From contig NW_027469105.1 of the NCBI RefSeq assembly GCF_051020765.1, positions 992,001 to 1,056,000 of the forward strand: DNA of 64,000 nucleotides, in the 5' to 3' direction. Positions 39,189 to 51,445 of this stretch are shown here, piece after piece. Source of the DNA: Lasioglossum baleicum (Eukaryota > Arthropoda > Insecta > Hymenoptera > Halictidae). The notes below the pieces were generated by a model. That model made no database searches. It saw only the letters and a program-made list of their open reading frames with translations, and had not been told where the DNA came from. Every line of letters begins with the position of its first letter. The stretch's first letter is position 1. The translations under genes and the position numbers were made by a program.

Positions 39189-40455
39189 ATGAGTAATGTG
39201 TCATGCGTTATGCGTTATGCGTTATGCGTTATGCGTTATGCGTTATGCGTTATGCGTTATGCGTTATGCGTTATGCGTTATGCGTTATGCGTTATGCGTT
39301 ATGCGTTATGCGTTATGCGTTAAGCGTTATGCGTTATGCGTTACGCGTTACGCGTTATGCGTTATGCGTTATGCGTTATGCGTTATGCGTTATGCGTTAT
39401 GCGTTATGCGTTATGCGTTATGCGTTATGTGTTATGCGTTATGCGTTAAGCGTTATACGTTATGCGTTATGCGTTATGTGTTATGCGTTATGCGTTATGT
39501 GTTATGCGTTGTGCTTTACGGGTTATGCGATATGCGTTATGCGTTATGACTTTTTCATTGAACGTTATGCGTTATGCGATATGCGTTATGCGTTATGCGT
39601 TATGCGTTATGCGTTATGCGTTATGCGTTATGCGTTATGCGTTATGCGTTATGTGTTATGCGTTATGCGTTAAGCGTTATACGTTATGCGTTATGCGTTA
39701 TGTGTTATGCGTTATGCGTTATGTGTTATGCGTTGTGCTTTACGGGTTATGCGATATGCGTTATGCGTTATGACTTTTTCATTGAACGTTATGCGTTATG
39801 CGATATGCGTTATGCGTTATGCGTTATGCGTTATGCGTTATGCGTTATGCGTTATGCGTTATGCGTTATGCGTTATGCGTTATGCGTTATGCGTTATGCG
39901 TTATGCGTTATGCGTTATGCGTTATGCGTTAAGCGTTATGCGTTATGCGTTACGCGTTACGCGTTATGCGTTATGCGTTATGCGTTATGCGTTATGCGTT
40001 ATGCGTTATGCGTTATGCGTTATGCGTTATGTGTTATGCGTTATGCGTTAAGCGTTATACGTTATGCGTTATGCGTTATGTGTTATGCGTTATGCGTTAT
40101 GTGTTATGCGTTGTGCTTTACGGGTTATGCGATATGCGTTATGCGTTATGACTTTTTCATTGAACGTTATGCGTTATGCGATATGCGTTATGCGTTATGC
40201 GTTATGCGTTATGCGTTATGCGTTATGCGTTATGCGTTATGCGTTATGCGTTATGCGTTATGCGTTATGCGTTACGCGTTATGCGTTACGCGTTATGCGT
40301 TATGCGTTATGCGTTATTCGTTATGCGTTATGCGTTATGCGTTATGCGTTATGCGTTATGCGTTATGCGTTATGCGATATGCGTCATGCGTTAAGCGTTA
40401 TGCGTTATGCATTATGCGTTATCCGTTATGCGTTATGCGTTATGCGTAATGCGTT
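39189..40455 (+). repeat. Module with three B blocks (1267 bp)
   Basis: Complete B blocks have cores at 39506, 39730 and 40108 (spacing 224 and 378 bp). The second follows the first after a short run, without C. The third follows a gcgttaa and gcgttac doublet. The right part equals N 33540 at offset 6258. There is no A. Confidence 0.85.
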
Positions 40456-43038
40456 ATGAGTAATGTGTCATGCGTTATGCGTTATGCGTTATTCGTTAAG
40501 CGTTATGCTTTATGCGTTATGCGTTATGCGTTATGCGTTATGCGTTATGCGTTATGCGTTATGCGTTATGCGTTATGCGTCATGCGTCATGCGTAATGCG
40601 TTATGCGTTATGCGTTATGCGTTATGCGTTATGCGTTATGCGTTATGTGTTATGCGTTGTGCTTTACGGGTTATGCGATATGCGTTATGCGTTATGACTT
40701 TTTCATTGAGCGTTATGCGTTATGCGTAATGCGTTATGCATTATGCGTTATGCGTTATGCGTAATGCGTTATGAGTAATGTGTCATGCGTTATGCGTTAT
40801 GGACTATGCTTTATGCGTTATGCGTTATGGGTTATCCGTTATGCGTCATGCGTTATGCGTTATGCGTTATGCGTTATGCGATATGCGTTATGCGTTATGC
40901 GTTATGCGTTATGCGTTATGCGTTATGCGTTATGCGTTATGCGTTATGCGTTATGCGTTATGCGTTATGCGTTATGCGTTATGCGTTATGCGTTATGCGT
41001 TATGCGTTATGCGTTATGCGTTATGCGTTATGCGTTATGCGTTATGCGTTATGCGTTATGCGTTATGCGTTATGCGTTATGCGTTATGCGTTATGCGTTA
41101 TGCGTTATGCGTTATGCGTTATGCGTTATGCGTTATGCGTTATGCGTTATGCGTTATGTGTTATGCGTTGTGCTTTACGGGTTATGCGATATGCGTTATG
41201 CGTTATGACTTTTTCATTGAGCGTTATGCGTTATGCGTAATGCGTTATGCATTATGCGTTATGCGTTATGCGTAATGCGTTATGAGTAATGTGTCATGCG
41301 TTATGCGTTATGGACTATGCTTTATGCGTTATGCGTTATGGGTTATCCGTTATGCGTCATGCGTTATGCGTTATTCGTTATGCGTTATGCGTTATGCGTT
41401 ATGCGTTATGCGTAATGCGTTATGCGTTATGCGTTATGCGATATGCGTTATGCGTTATGCGTTATGCGTTATGCGTTATGTGTTACGCGTTATGCGTTAC
41501 GCGTTATGCGTTATGCGTTATGCGTTATGCGTTATGCGTTATGCGTTATTCGTTATGCGTTATGCGTTATGCGTTATGCGTTATGCGTTATGCGATGTGC
41601 GTTATGCGTTATGCGTTATGCGTTATGCGTTATGCGTTATGCGTTATGCGTTATGCGTTATGCGTTATGCGTTATGCGTTATGCGTTATGCGTTATGCGT
41701 TATGCGTTATGCGTTATGCGTTATGCGTTAAGCATTATGACTTTTTCATTGAGCGTTATGCGTTATGCGTTATGCGTTATGCGTTATGCGTTATGCGTTA
41801 TGCGTTATGCGTTATGCGTTATGCGTTATGCGTTATGCGTTATGCGTTATGCGTTATGCGTTATGCGTTATGCGTTATGCGTTATGCGTTATGCGTTATG
41901 CGTTATGCGTTATGCGTTATGCGTTATGCGTCATGCGTTATGCGTTATGCGTTATGCGTTATGCGTTATGCGTTATGCGTTATGCGTTATGCGTTATGCG
42001 TTATGCGTTATGCGTTATGCGTTATGCGTTATGCGTTATGCGTTATGCGTTATGCGTTATGCGTTATGCGTTATGCGTTATGCGTTATGCGTTATGCGTT
42101 ATGCGTTATGCGTTATGCGTTATGCGTTATGCGTTATGCGTTATGCGTTATGTGTTATGCGTTGTGCTTTACGGGTTATGCGATATGCCTTATGCGTTAT
42201 GACTTTTTCATTGAGCGTTATGCGTTATGCGTAATGCGTTATGCATTATGCGTTATGCGTTATGCGTAATGCGTTATGAGTAATGTGTCATGCGTTATGC
42301 GTTATGGACTATGCTTTATGCGTTATGCGTTATGGGTTATCCGTTATGCGTCATGCGTTATGCGTTATTCGTTATGCGTTATGCGTTATGCGTTATGCGT
42401 TATGCGTTATGCGTTATGCGTTATGCGATATGCGTTATGCGTTATGCGTTATGCGTTATACGTTACGTGTTACGCGTTATGCGTTACGCGTTATGCGTTA
42501 TGCGTTATGCGTTATGCGTTATGCGTTATGCGTTATTCGTTATGCGTTATGCGTTATGCGTTATGCGTTATGCGTTATGCGATGTGCGTTATGCGTTATG
42601 CGTTATGCGTTATTCGTTATACGTTATGCGTTATGCGTTATGTGTTATGCGTTATGCGTTATGTGTTATGCGTTGTGCTTTACGGGTTATGCGATATGCG
42701 TTATGCGTTATGACTTTTTCATTGAACGTTATGCGTTATGCGATATGCGTTATGCGTTATGCGTTATGCGTTATGCGTTATGCGTTATGCGTTATGCGTT
42801 ATGCGTTATGCGTTATGCGTTATGCGTTATGCGTTATGCGTTATGCGTTATGCGTTACGCGTTATGCGTTACGCGTTATGCGTTATGCGTTATGCGTTAT
42901 TCGTTATGCGTTATGCGTTATGCGTTATGCGTTATGCGTAATGCGTTATGCGTTATGCGATATGCGTCATGCGTTAAGCGTTATGCGTTATGCATTATGC
43001 GTTATCCGTTATGCGTTATGCGTTATGCGTAATGCGTT
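40456..43038 (+). repeat. S 40456 (315), G 40771 (511), G 41282 (994), G 42276 (763): copy of 34198-36.3 kb
   Basis: S and the first G match 34198-35023 at offset 6258 (894 units), including the same 39-unit run (40885-41157). G 41282 is 14 bp longer than G 35024: one extra unit before the truncated A (41725) and one between it and gcgtcat (41928). G 42276 starts like G 36004 but switches to B at about 42612. Confidence 0.85.
42605..42632 (+). repeat. Chimeric junction: G module spliced into block B
   Basis: After gcgatgt and tcgttat the next unit is acgttat, which elsewhere follows gcgttaa and one plain unit inside B. The rest of B follows (core 42670), then an N-type end. This is a single copy in the window. 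Confidence 0.8.
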
Positions 43039-44753
43039 ATGAGTAATGTGTCATGCGTTATGCGTTATGCGTTATTCGTTAAGCGTTATGCTTTATGCGT
43101 TATGCGTTATGCGTTATGCGTTATGCGTTATGCGTTATGCGTTATGCGTTATGCGTTATGCGTTATGCGTTATGCGTTATGCGTTACGCGTTATGCGTTA
43201 CGCGTTACGCGTTATGCGTTATGCGTTATGCGTTATGCGTTATGCGTTATGCGTTATTCGTTATGCGTTATGCGTTATGCGTTATGCGTTATGCGTTATG
43301 CGATGTGCGATGTGCGTTATGCGTTATGCGTTATGCGTTATGCGTTATGCGTTATGCGTTATGCGTTATGCGTTATGCGTTATGCGTTATGCGTTATGCG
43401 TTAAGCATTATGACTTTTTCATTGAGCGTTATGCGTTATGACTTTTCCATTGAGCGTTATGCGTTATTCGTTATGGGTTATGCGTTATGCGTTATGGGTT
43501 ATGCGTTATGCGTTATGCGTTATGCGTTAGGCGTTATGCGTTATGCGTTATGCGTTATGCGTTATGCGTTATGCGTTATGCGTTATGCGTTATCCGTTAT
43601 GCGTTATGCGTTATGCGTTATGCGATATGCGTCATGCGTTAAGCGTTATGCGTTATGCATTATGCGTTATCCGTTATGCGTTATGCGTTATGCGTAATGC
43701 GTTATGAGTAATGTGTCATGCGTTATGCGTTATGCGTTATGCGTTATGCGTTATGCGTTATGCGTTATGCGTTATGCGTTATGCGTTATGCGTTATGCGT
43801 TATGCGTTATGCGTTATGCGTTATGCGTTATGCGTTATGCGTTATGCGTTATGCGTTATGCGTTATGCGTTATGCGTTATGCGTCATGCGTTAAGCGTTA
43901 TGCGTTATGCATTATGCGTTATCCGTTATGCGTTATGCGTTATGCGTAATGCGTTATGAGTAATGTGTCATGCGTTATGCGTTATGCGTTATGCGTTATG
44001 CGTTACGCGTTATGCGTTACGCGTTATGCGTTATGCGTTATGCGTTATGCGTTATGCGTTATGCGTTATGCGTTATGCGTTATGCGTTATGCGTTATGCG
44101 TTATGCGTTATGCGTTATGCGTTATGCGTTATGCGTTATGCGTTATGCGTTATGCGTTATGCGTTATGCGTTATGCGTTATGCGTTATGCGTTATGCGTT
44201 ATGCGTTATGCGTTATGCGTTATGCGTTATGCGTTATGCGTTACGCGTTATGCGTTACGCGTTACGCGTTATGCGTTATGCGTTATGCGTTATGCGTTAT
44301 GCGTTATGCGTTATTCGTTATGCGTTATGCGTTATGCGTTATGCGTTATGCGTTATGCGATGTGCGATGTGCGTTATGCGTTATGCGTTATGCGTTATGC
44401 GTTATGCGTTATGCGTTATGCGTTATGCGTTATGCGTTATGCGTTAAGCATTATGACTTTTTCATTGAGCGTTATGCGTTATGACTTTTCCATTGAGCGT
44501 TATGCGTTATTCGTTATGGGTTATGCGTTATGCGTTATGGGTTATGCGTTATGCGTTATGCGTTATGCGTTAGGCGTTATGCGTTATGCGTTATGCGTTA
44601 TGCGTTATGCGTTATGCGTTATGCGTTATGCGTTATGCGTTATCCGTTATGCGTTATGCGTTATGCGTTATGCGATATGCGTCATGCGTTAAGCGTTATG
44701 CGTTATGCATTATGCGTTATCCGTTATGCGTTATGCGTTATGCGTAATGCGTT
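43039..44753 (+). repeat. S 43039 (665), N 43704 (252), N 43956 (798)
   Basis: S 43039 lacks the gcgtcat pair and B and passes to C, tcgttat, double gcgatgt and A at 43398. It is one of three S modules not followed by G. 43704 is a plain run plus a partial tail (gcgtcat without gcgatat). 43956 has C, a long run, C, double gcgatgt, A at 44441 and a gcgttag tail. Confidence 0.82.
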
Positions 44754-46202
44754 ATGAGTAATGTGTCATGCGTTATGCGTTATGCGTTATTCGTTAAGCG
44801 TTATGCTTTATGCGTTATGCGTTATGCGTTATGCGTTATGCGTTATGCGTTATGCGTTATGCGTTATGCGTTATGCGTTATGCGTCATGCGTCATGCGTA
44901 ATGCGTTATGCGTTATGCGTTATGCGTTATGCGTTATGCGTTATGCGTTATGCGTTATGCGTTATGCGTTATGCGTTATCCGTTATGCGTTACGCGTTAC
45001 GCGTTATGCGTTATGCGTTATGCGTTATGCGTTATGCGTTATGCGTTATGCGTTATGCGTTATGCGTTATGCGTTATGCGTTATGCGTTATGCGTTATGC
45101 GTTATGCGTTATGCGTTATGCGTTATGCGTTATGCGTTATGCGTTATGCGTTATGCGTTATGCGTTATGCGTTATGCGTTATGCGTTATGCGTTATGCGT
45201 TATGCGTTATGCGTTATGCGTTATGCGTTATGCGTTATGCGTTATGCGTTATGCGTTATGCGTTATGCGTTATGCGTTATGCGTTATGCGTTATGCGTTA
45301 TCCGTTATGCGTTACGCGTTACGCGTTATGCGTTATGCGTTATGCGTTATGCGTTATGCGTTATGCGTTATGCGTTATGCGTTATGCGTTATGCGTTATG
45401 CGTTATGCGTTATGCGTTATGCGTTATGCGTTATGCGTTATGCGTTATGCGTTATGCGATATGCGTTATGCGTTATGCGTCATGCGTTATGCGTTATGCG
45501 TTATGCGTTATGCGTTATGCGTTATGCGTTATGCGTTATGCGTTATGCGTTATGCGTTATGCGTTATGCGTTATGCGTTATGCGTTATGCGTTATGCGTT
45601 ATGCGTTATGCGTTATGCGTTATGCGTTATGCGTTATGCGTTATGCGTTATGCGTTATGCGTTATGCGTTATGCGTTATGCGTTATGCGTTATGCGTTAT
45701 GCGTTATGCGTTATGCGTTATGCGTTATGCGTTATGCGTTATGCGTTATGCGTTATGCGTTATGCGTTATGCGTTATGCGTTATGCGTTATGCGTTATGC
45801 GTTATGCGTTATGCGTTATGCGTTATGCGTTATGCGTTATGCGTTATGCGTTATGCGTTATGTGTTATGCGTTGTGCTTTACGGGTTATGCGATATGCGT
45901 TATGCGTTATGACTTTTTCATTGAGCGTTATGCGTTATGCGTAATGCGTTATGCATTATGCGTTATGCGTTATGCGTAATGCGTTATGAGTAATGTGTCA
46001 TGCGTTATGCGTTATGGACTATGCTTTATGCGTTATGCGTTATGGGTTATCCGTTATGCGTCATGCGTTATGCGTTATTCGTTATGCGTTATGCGTTATG
46101 CGTTATGCGTTATGCGTTATGCGTTATGCGTTATGCGATATGCGTTATGCGTTATGCGTTATGCGTTATGTGTTATGCGTTATGCGTTATGCGTAATGCG
46201 TT
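44754..46202 (+). repeat. S 44754 (1232 bp) and minimal G 45986 (217 bp)
   Basis: S has its ccgttat-gcgttac-gcgttac cluster twice (gcgttac ending at 45000, again after ccgttat at 45302), separated by 43 perfect units, then gcgatat, gcgtcat at 45477, a 54-unit run (45484-45861) and short B (core 45869). G 45986 is cut to 217 bp: ggactat to gcgatat, gtgttat, gcgtaat, M. Confidence 0.83.
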
Positions 46203-48015
46203 ATGAGTAATGTGTCATGCGTTATGCGTTATGCGTTATTCGTTAAGCGTTATGCTTTATGCGTTATGCGTTATGCGTTATGCGTTATGCGTTATGCGTT
46301 ATGCGTTATGCGTTATGCGTTATGCGTCATGCGTCATGCGTAATGCGTTATGCGTTATGCGTTATGCGTTATGCGTTATGCGTTATGCGTTATGCGTTAT
46401 GCGTTATGCGTTATGCGTTATGCGTTATCCGTTATGCGTTACGCGTTATGCGTTATGCGTTATGCGTTATGCGTTATGCGTTATGCGTTATGCGTTATTC
46501 GTTATGCGTTATGCGTTATGCGTTATGCGTTATGCGATGTGCGTTATGCGTTATGCGTTATGCGTTATGCGTTATGCGTTATGCGTTATGCGTTATGCGT
46601 TATGCGTTATGCGTTATGCGTTATGCGTTATGCGTTATGCGTTATGTGTTATGCGTTATGCGTTAAGCGTTATACGTTATGCGTTATGCGTTATGCGTTA
46701 TGTGTTATGCGTTATGCGTTATGTGTTATGCGTTGTGCTTTACGGGTTATGCGATATGCGTTATGCGTTATGACTTTTTCATTGCACGTTATGCGATATG
46801 CGTTATGCGTTATGCGTTATGCGTTATGCGTTATGCGTTATGCGTTATGCGTTATGCGTTATGCGTTATGCGTTATGCGTTATGCGTTATGCGTTATGCG
46901 TTATGCGTTATGCGTTATGCGTTACGCGTTATGCGTTATGCGTTATGCGTTATGCGTTATGCGTTATGCGTTATGCGTTATGCGTTATGCGTTATGCGTT
47001 ACGCGTTATGCGTTACGCGTTACGCGTTATGCGTTATGCGTTATGCGTTATGCGTTATGCGTTATGCGTTATGCGTTATTCGTTATGCGTTATGCGTTAT
47101 GCGTTATGCGTTATGCGTTATGCGATGTGCGATGTGCGTTATGCGTTATGCGTTATGCGTTATGCGTTATGCGTTATGCGTTATGCGTTATGCGTTATGC
47201 GTTATGCGTTATGCGTTAAGCATTATGACTTTTTCATTGAGCGTTATGCGTTATGACTTTTCCATTGAGCGTTATGCGTTATGCATTATGCGTTATCCGT
47301 TATGCGTTATGCGTTATGCGTAATGCGTTATGAGTAATGTGTCATGCGTTATGCGTTATGGACTATGCTTTATGCGTTATGCGTTATGGGTTATCCGTTA
47401 TGCGTCATGCGTTATGCGTTATTCGTTATGCGTTATGCGTTATGCGTTATGCGTTATGCGTTATGCGTTATGCGTTATGCGATATGCGTTATGCGTTATG
47501 CGTTATGCGTTATGCGTTATGTGTTACGCGTTATGCGTTACGCGTTATGCGTTATGCGTTATGCGTTATGCGTTATGCGTTATTCGTTATGCGTTATGCG
47601 TTATGCGTTATGCGTTATGCGTTATGCGATGTGCGTTATGCGTTATGCGTTATGCGTTATTCGTTATGCGTTATGCGTTATGCGTTATGCGTTATGCGTT
47701 ATGCGTTATGCGTTATGCGTTATGCGTTATGCGTTATGCGTTATGCGTTAAGCATTATGACTTTTTCATTGAGCGTTATGCGTTATGACTTTTCCATTGA
47801 GCGTTATGCGTTATTCGTTATGGGTTATGCGTTATGCGTTATGGGTTATGCGTTATGCGTTATGCGTTATGCGTTATGCGTTATGCATTATGCGTTATGC
47901 GTTATCCGTTATGCGTTATGCGTTATGCGTTATGCGATATGCGTCATGCGTTAAGCGTTATGCGTTATGCATTATGCGTTATCCGTTATGCGTTATGCGT
48001 TATGCGTAATGCGTT
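46203..48015 (+). repeat. S 46203 (1127 bp) and G 47330 (686 bp)
   Basis: S 46203 has a single gcgttac after ccgttat, gcgatgt, B (core 46730, tcattgc subform), double gcgatgt near 47122 and an A at 47213 that jumps from ccattga to gcattat and the tail end, without tcgttat, gggttat or gcgatat-gcgtcat. G 47330 is standard, with tcgttat after gcgatgt and A at 47745. Confidence 0.82.
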
Positions 48016-50073
48016 ATGAGTAATGTGTCATGCGTTATGCGTTATGCGTTATGCGTTATGCGTTACGCGTTATGCGTTACGCGTTATGCGTTATGCGTTA
48101 TGCGTTATGCGTTATGCGTTATGCGTTATGCGTTATGCGTTATGCGTTATGCGTTATGCGTTATGCGTTATGCGTTATGCGTTATGCGTTATGCGTTATG
48201 CGTTATGCGTTATGCGTTATGCGTTATGCGTTATGCGTTATGCGTTATGCGTTATGCGTTATGCGTTATGCGTTATGCGTTATGCGTTATGCGTTATGCG
48301 TTATGCGTTATGCGTTATGCGTTATTCGTTATGCGTTATGCGTTATGCGTTATGCGTTATGCGTTATGCGATGTGCGTTATGCGTTATGCGTTATGCGTT
48401 ATTCGTTATGCGTTATGCGTTATGCGTTATGCGTTATGCGTTATGCGTTATGCGTTATGCGTTATGCGTTATGCGTTATGCGTTATGCGTTATGCGTTAA
48501 GCATTATGACTTTTTCATTGAGCGTTATGCGTTATGACTTTTCCATTGAGCGTTATGCGTTATTCGTTATGGGTTATGCGTTATGCGTTATGGGTTATGC
48601 GTTATGCGTTATGCGTTATGCGTTATGCGTTATGCATTATGCGTTATGCGTTATCCGTTATGCGTTATGCGTTATGCGTTATGCGATATGCGTCATGCGT
48701 TAAGCGTTATGCGTTATGCATTATGCGTTATCCGTTATGCGTTATGCGTTATGCGTAATGCGTTATGAGTAATGTGTCATGCGTTATGCGTTATGCGTTA
48801 TGCGTTATGCGTTACGCGTTATGCGTTACGCGTTATGCGTTATGCGTTATGCGTTATGCGTTATGCGTTATGCGTTATGCGTTATGCGTTATGCGTTATG
48901 CGTTATGCGTTATGCGTTATGCGTTATGCGTTATGCGTTATGCGTTATGCGTTATGCGTTATGCGTTATGCGTTATGCGTTATGCGTTATGCGTTATGCG
49001 TTATGCGTTATGCGTTATGCGTTATGCGTTATGCGTTATGCGTTATGCGTTATGCGTTATGCGTTATGCGTTATGCGTTATGCGTTATGCGTTATGCGTT
49101 ACGCGTTACGCGTTACGCGTTATGCGTTATGCGTTATGCGTTATGCGTTATGCGTTATGCGTTATGCGTTATGCGTTATGTGTTATGCGTTATGCGTTAA
49201 GCGTTATACGTTATGCGTTATGCGTTATGTGTTATGCGTTATGCGTTATGTGTTATGCGTTGTGCTTTACGGGTTATGCGATATGCGTTATGCGTTATGA
49301 CTTTTTCATTGAACGTTATGCGTTATGCGATATGCGTTATGCGTTATGCGTTATGCGTTATGCGTTATGCGTTATGCGTTATGCGTTATGCGTTATGCGT
49401 TATGCGTTATGCGTTATGCGTTACGCGTTATGCGTTACGCGTTATGCGTTATGCGTTATGCGTTATGCGTTATTCGTTATGCGTTATGCGTTATGCGTTA
49501 TGCGTTATGCGTTATGCGATATGCGTTATGCGTTATGCGTTATGCGTTATGCGTTATGCGTTACGCGTTATGCGTTACGCGTTATGCGTTATGCGTTATG
49601 CGTTATGCGTTATGCGTTATGCGTTATTCGTTATGCGTTATGCGTTATGCGTTATGCGTTATGCGTTATGCGTTATGCGTTATGCGTTATGCGATGTGCG
49701 TTATGCGTTATGCGTTATGCGTTATGCGTTATGCGTTATGCGTTATGCGTTATGCGTTATGCGTTATGCGTTATGCGTTATGCGTTAAGCATTATGACTT
49801 TTTCATTGAGCGTTATGCGTTATGACTTTTCCATTGAGCGGTATGCGTTATTCGTTATGGGTTATGCGTTATGCGTTATGGGTTATGCGTTATGCGTTAT
49901 GCGTTATGCGTTATGCGTTATGCGTTATGCGTTATGCATTATGCGTTATGCGTTATCCGTTATGCGTTATGCGTTATGCGTTATGCGTTATGCGATATGC
50001 GTCATGCGTTAAGCGTTATGCGTTATGCATTATGCGTTATCCGTTATGCGTTATGCGTTATGCGTAATGCGTT
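48016..50073 (+). repeat. N 48016 (749 bp) and N 48765 (1309 bp)
   Basis: 48016 has C and a long plain run, then the right half of G 47330 (tcgttat, gcgatgt, tcgttat, A at 48494); A and tail of the two neighbours match at a 749-bp offset. 48765 is full-length canonical (B core 49257, A at 49782) with a 38-unit run 48830-49095 and a private gcggtat after the second A box. Confidence 0.84.
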
Positions 50074-51445
50074 ATGAGTAATGTGTCATGCGTTATGCGT
50101 TATGCGTTATGCGTTATGCGTTATGCGTTATGCGTTATGCGTTATGCGTTATGCGTTATGCGTTAAGCGTTATGCGTTATGCGTTACGCGTTACGCGTTA
50201 TGCGTTATGCGTTATGCGTTATGCGTTATGCGTTATGCGTTATGCGTTATGCGTTATGCGTTATGCGTTATGTGTTATGCGTTATGCGTTAAGCGTTATA
50301 CGTTATGCGTTATGCGTTATGTGTTATGCGTTATGCGTCATGTGTTATGCGTTGTGCTTTACGGGTTATGCGATATGCGTTATGCTTTATGACTTTTTCA
50401 TTGAACGTTATGCGTTATGCGATATGCGTTATGCGTTATGCGTTATGCGTTATGCGTTATGCGTTATGCGTTATGCGTTATGCGTTATGCGTTATGCGTT
50501 ATGCGTTATGCGTTATGCGTTATGCGTTATGCGTTATGCGTTATGCGTTATGCGTTATGCGTTATGCGTTATGCGTTATGCGTTATGCGTTATGCGTTAT
50601 GCGTTATGCGTTATGCGTTATGCGTTATGCGTTATGCGTTATGCGTTATGCGTTATGCGTTATGCGTTATGCGTTATGCGTTATGCGTTATGCGTTATGC
50701 GTTATGCGTTATGCGTTATGCGTTATGCGTTATGCGTTATGCGTTATGCGTTATGCGTTATGCGTTATGCGTTATGCGTTATGCGTTATGCGTTATGCGT
50801 TATGCGTTATGCGTTATGCGTTATGCGTTATGCGTTATGCGTTATGCGTTATGCGTTATGCGTTATGCGTTATGCGTTATGCGTTATGCGTTATGCGTTA
50901 TGCGTTATGCGTTATGCGTTATGCGTTATGCGTTATGCGTTATGCGTTATGCGTTATGCGTTATGCGTTATGCGTTATGCGTTATGCGTTATGAGTTATG
51001 CGTTATGCGTTATGCGTTATGCGTTATGCGATGTGCGTTATGCGTTATGCGTTATGCGTTATGCGTTATGCGTTATGCGTTATGCGTTATGCGTTATGCG
51101 TTATGCGTTATGCGTTATGCGTTATGCGTTATGCGTTATGCGTTATGCGTTATGCGTTATGCGTTATGCGTTAAGCATTATGACTTTTTCATTGAGCGTT
51201 AAGCGTTATGACTTTTCCATTGAGCGTTATGCGTTATTCGTTATGGGTTATGCGTTATGCGTTATGGGTTATGCGTTATGCGTTATGCGTTATGCGTTAT
51301 GCGTTATGCATTATGCGTTATGCGTTATCCGTTATGCGTTATGCGTTATGCGTTATGCGTTATGCGATATGCGTCATGCGTTAAGCGTTATGCGTTATGC
51401 ATTATGCGTTATCCGTTATGCGTTATGCGTTATGCGTAATGCGTT
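50074..51445 (+). repeat. Long-run module L4 (1372 bp)
   Basis: B (core 50349) carries gctttat plus a private gcgtcat in its left part. It is followed directly by 81 perfect units (50426-50992) with no internal gtgttat, then gagttat at 50993, gcgatgt and A at 51168 with inter-box gcgttaa. Confidence 0.86.
50426..50992 (+). repeat. Perfect run of 81 units (L4)
   Basis: It lies between gcgatat at 50419 and gagttat at 50993. It differs from L1-L3 by lacking the internal gtgttat. Confidence 0.85.
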
